64,000 nucleotides of DNA from Ganoderma boninense (taxonomy: Eukaryota; Basidiomycota; Agaricomycetes; Polyporales; Polyporaceae), in NCBI GenBank assembly GCA_002900995.3, contig CM035306.1, positions 1,364,001 to 1,428,000 of the forward strand. The letters are read 5' to 3'. The notes below the pieces were generated by a model. The model was not told the origin of the DNA. It was given only the letters and a program-made list of their open reading frames with translations, and ran no database searches. Shown here piece by piece: positions 60,607 through 64,000 of this stretch. How positions within the stretch are numbered: position 1 is the first letter of the stretch; the number at the start of each line of letters is the position of its first letter. Both the position numbers and the translations under genes were made by a program.

Positions 60607-63600
60607 TCATGTAGACTGTTCATTCGTAGATAGGGATTCAAGCAGTTCGCGCAACTCCTCGAGAGCGGTGTGGTGAACGAGATTGTTGGCCCAGGTTCGC
60701 GCAGGCATTTCTGGACGAGCTGTCCGCAGCGGCGTAACCTGCGTATGCGCATGTGGAATCAGTTATACAGCTGCACTGTGGATGGCAGGCACGACTCACT
60801 TCGTTCGCTTGACGCGTTCTTCAATCATCTGCCTCAGATGCGCAGCCTTGCCGGCCGCAACTTGGAGCAAGGATTCTGGCAATTTTGCCAGTCGTGCGCA
60901 CTCGATACCGAACGACTCCGTAACAAGCCCCGGCTCGAGTTGATACAAGAAAGTAACCTCGCGGGTGCCGTCGATCCTCGTCTCCTCCGTGAAGCCCATG
61001 TGCACGTTGCCCACGTCAGCAGGGAACAACCGCGCCAAGTCAACAGCGACTTGCGGGTAGTGAGTGTGATGAAGAGTGTCTTGCATTTTACGTTCTGGAC
61101 TAGATGGTGAAGCACGGCGCTGGCGATTGCCATCTGGGCACGAACGTCCAGAAGCATTAAAGACTTGGTTCGTTGCAGCTTGGAGCGCTAAAGTGAATGA
61201 ATACTCACCCCGTCAAATGTCGATGTGCCACGGCCGAGCTCGTCCAAGACCACCAGCGTTCTGGGAGTCGCCATCTGGATGATATCGCTGGTCTCTTGCA
61301 TCTCGACCATGAACGTCGAGCGGCCGCGAGCCAGCTCGTCTGACGCCCCCATCCGAGTCAGCACCCCGTCCAGCAGCGTGAGCTTCATCGACTCTGCGGG
61401 GACGTACGAGCCGACTTGTGCCATCTACACGTCGAGCAGTTAGGAATTAGGAGACGCACACAAAGACGTTGCGCTTACGATCGCGCACAGCGCGGTCATC
61501 CGCACCGCGCGAGCTCTTCCCGCCCATGTTCGGCCCAGTGATGATCTTGTGCCGCGCCTCGCCCCCGCCCATCTTCACGCCGTTGGGCACGAACGGGTCC
61601 GTCCTCAGCACCTCGATCATCGGGTGCCGCCCGCGCACGATCTCCAGCACGTCCTCTCCGCCTCCGCCGTCGCCGTCTTCCGCGCGCGCGTGACGAACTG
61701 CGGGCGGCAGTACCCCTCCTGCGCGGCGACCTGCGCGAGGCTGAACAGGCAGTCCGCGACGGCGAGCCTGTTGACGGCGTCGCGGAGGAGCGCGTAGTGC
61801 TGCTCGGCGATCGCGGCGAGGAAGGAGAGGTACGCCCTGTGCGCCTCGAGGTCGAGCGCCTCCTTGAACTGCGCGCGCTCCTGCAGCTTCGTGCGCACGC
61901 GCGGGGTGTGGTACCGCCGGAGGTACTTGGTGCTCGAGAGAAGCGTCCACGGTCGCGGGGATGTCGCGGCGCTCGTCTTTGCGGATCTCCACGACGTACT
62001 GTAGTACAACGTTGTCGAAAGTGAGACTCTGGTTAGAGACGAATGGAGTACACACACCTCTTCCCCATTCCACTCTGTGTACTGAAGCGCGGGCTTCTGG
62101 ATTGCTTTGCGAATGCTCTTGAGCTCGTCCATCAGCTCGGTCTCGACCACCTGTATGGACTAATCACACATCCTGCTTTTAGCTTAATCTTTCCCGTAGC
62201 TAGACGCGAGACACGCACCGGTATTCAGTCTTTCCAGCATCGGGAACCTCTCCACGTCCGTCCACATCGCGTGTTCATTCCCCTCCGCGCAGCCTCAAAT
62301 CTGACCTGCCTCGCACAGCTCGTTGACCGGGTCGCGCAGCTTCGGCAGCGCTTCCAGCACCTCCGCCAGCAGGCGCGTCTTGAGCTGCGACGCCTGTGAC
62401 GCTTGACTTGGGTGTGCCGCAAAGAACGCCGAGCCGACCTTCTTGAACGCCTTGAGAAGTGTGACGAGCTCCTGCGGGGTGCACTTGCCGTACTGGATGC
62501 GGCAGAGGCCACGCGCGAGGTCGGGGAGGCGCCGAAGGAGCTCTCGCATCTGCGTGAGCTTGGGGCGAGCGGTTGCCGAGGATCTCTTCGACCGCTTCGG
62601 TGCGCTCGCGCAGGGCACTGGAGGCGGGGGTTAGAGTTGAGAGGAGCGGAGACGTAGAAGAGGGAAAGCGACGACGCACTGGGAGTCGACGAGGGGCCGC
62701 CCGACCCAGCTTCGCAGCATCCGTGCGCCGAACTTCGTCGAGGTGTGATCCAGTATCCACATCAAGGAGCCTTTCGTGCTGTAGTCAGTGTCATTCCGGT
62801 AGATCTCTCTGCGGAGAGAGGGTCAACAGACAGTTTCGGAAAACAAGTAGGGGTGTCGCACAGGTTTGTGAGTGTGTTGGCGTTGAGCAGCATGTGCGTT
62901 CGTTCCGTGAATTTGGCGAAAAACCGGGTTTCCCTCAGGGCATCAGCAACGTTGAATGTGGCGAGGTATTGAAGCGATTGAGCGAGAGCTGTCACCACCA
63001 GCTTTGGGAAGTCTGCGACCGCAGCCATCAAGTCTCCTGCAACATGGATAGGTGCTTTGTCTGACTGTGGTAGCTGTGCATGAGCCTACCCTTTTTGAAG
63101 CTTTCGGAAGCATTGGCGTGTGTCTCGGTATAGAACTTGGACAGCAGTGCAAACGCGTCCGTGTATGTCATCTGCTTGTTGAATCGTTCTGTGCGGATGC
63201 GATGCTCTGTATGAGAATGTCTGGATTTGACTGTGAGCTGTACTCAACTGTGGACGAACCGGCGAAGTACGTACTCTGTAAAATGCTTAATCATCTTCTC
63301 AGTTGCAGGGCTCAGGTTCTTAGTGGGCAGCAAGAGCTCGTATGGTTTCGTGTGGACCAGCCTTGTCTGCGAGGAGCTGAATCAGATACTAGACACAACA
63401 CTGGAACTCATACTTACCTCCAGTTCGATGCGCATGTGGTTATCTATTCTATGCTGAGAATACACCGCATACAGCCAGGTTATCACATACCTTCGAACTC
63501 ATCCCACACAACATCTCCTGTGCTAGGGGATATCGCGATCATGGCGACGTTTACGCGTTCGTCAGTGCCCATTCCTCCTCGCGGTTGTTCCAATATGCAC

Positions 63601-64000
63601 ATCAGAGGTGGTGCAGAATTAGGGTCCAACTCGTCTACAGTGTTGAGGTCATCCACGTATCTGAGGAGCAGGAAACGTTAAGGTGCTGCTGCTGCTGCTT
63701 GTTTGAACAAGAAAGGCTACGTACGTGGCGGCGGTGTAGAGGTGTGTTACCTCACGGGCGAAGAGCTCGTTGCGACTGTCACCGATCTTCTTTAGGGCAG
63801 CGGTCTCAGTCTGCTCTACGATACCCACTTTGTAGCCTTGAGACAGCAATCTGTGAATGTGCTGTTAAGCCAACATATTGTGAGATGGCGATGGAGAGGC
63901 TTGCTTTTTGAGATGCACGTCTCGTCGATGGAGTGGAATCATGGAAGTCAAAAGGTTACGCTTCGGGAAACAGACCATGCCCAATTCCTTGGAAGCAATC
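60607..64000 (-). CDS. MSH3: DNA mismatch repair protein Msh3, 5'-partial, many frame breaks
   Basis: Msh3 pairs with Msh2 (MutS-beta) to bind insertion/deletion loops. The gene enters from the right edge. Exons: 64000-63905, 63850-63725, 63660-63491, 63443-63418, 63366-63275, 63230-63090, 63036-62862, 62808-62680, 62617-62219, 62150-62058, 61998-61479, 61424-61209, 61133-60800, 60738-60607. Motifs: [57 protein letters not shown], Walker [29 protein letters not shown], Walker [32 protein letters not shown] and [17 protein letters not shown]. Frame breaks lie near 63230, 62570, 62328, 62305, 62218, 61950, 61690, 61497, 61060 and 60700, again mostly in short runs. The domain order is complete for the part present. 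The first intron in the window looks like GC-AG. Confidence 0.9.
63684..63698 (+). repeat. Short (GCT)5 microsatellite in an MSH3 intron
   Basis: Five GCT units lie inside the 64-nt intron 63661-63724. They are non-coding and could be polymorphic. Confidence 0.8.
63851..63904 (-). other. Probable GC-AG intron in MSH3
   Basis: On the minus strand the exon ends CTC-AAA-AA and the intron begins GCAAGC; the acceptor is TTCACAG before A-TTG-CTG. The join restores [13 protein letters not shown], as expected for MSH3, and the 54-nt length is typical here. No GT donor fits the phase. Confidence 0.6.

Noticed and set aside
55898..64000. Calling Pol5 and MSH3 pseudogenes
   Set aside because: Domain order, splice sites and motifs are complete, breaks are one-base run-length changes, and Pol5 is essential in yeast. 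Assembly error is simpler, so both are kept as CDS with the breaks noted.

Overview
The window is nuclear DNA of a filamentous basidiomycete, most likely a mushroom-forming agaricomycete. The evidence is dense genes on both strands, almost all split by many GT-AG introns of about 50-65 nt, G+C-rich coding sequence, very small exons, and protein families typical of Agaricomycetes: F-box/LRR-like, BTB, PhoD-like phosphatase and HxRRGD fucosyltransferase-like proteins. There is no sign of prokaryotic, plasmid or viral sequence. Gene models below come from my own splicing of exons by reading-frame continuity and protein-family match; none is backed by RNA data.

Layout. 0-11 kb: a short hypothetical gene (-), an F-box/LRR-like gene with an in-frame TAG (+), a small hypothetical (-), a divergent pair of a mitochondrial RsfS/Atp25-N-like gene (-) and the ER chaperone SHR3 (+), histone H1 (-), and two abutting mitochondrial genes, MZM1 and a GGQ release-factor-like protein (+), whose stop and start overlap as ATGA. 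11-28 kb: adenylyl cyclase-associated protein CAP (+), an 18-exon PhoD-like phosphatase (+), the COMPASS subunit Ash2/Bre2 (-), an E2 ubiquitin-conjugating enzyme (+) and an unrecognised 1694-residue Ser/Pro-rich protein (+). 28-41 kb: an unrecognised four-exon gene (-), a 3.4 kb gene-poor stretch, a fucosyltransferase-like membrane protein (+), a BTB protein (-), LETM1/Mdm38 (-) divergent from an AlkB-homologue-1 dioxygenase (+). 41-53 kb: a possible F-box relic, a hypothetical protein (+), an EI24-domain membrane protein (-), a second BTB-like protein (-), the N-terminal glutamine amidase NTAQ1 (-) and a small conserved-looking protein (-). 53-56 kb: no gene I can defend. 56-64 kb: the nucleolar protein Pol5/MYBBP1A (+) meeting the mismatch-repair protein MSH3 (-) tail to tail, with MSH3 running off the right edge.

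Functionally this is an ordinary housekeeping neighbourhood, with several mitochondrial genes (RsfS-like, MZM1, GGQ factor, LETM1, perhaps ALKBH1). I did not find a new multi-gene system. The strongest unusual signals are: (i) the ATGA overlap of two mitochondrial genes, a candidate bicistronic transcript; (ii) 5-nt and 9-nt micro-exons that together build the metal-binding motif of the PhoD-like enzyme, and other 13-15-nt exons; (iii) two likely GC-AG introns; (iv) an E2 with HPG in place of HPN; (v) many single-base frame breaks, mostly at short homopolymers, in otherwise conserved genes and concentrated in the last 8 kb. The last point looks like uncorrected assembly indels, but could hide real decay in places.
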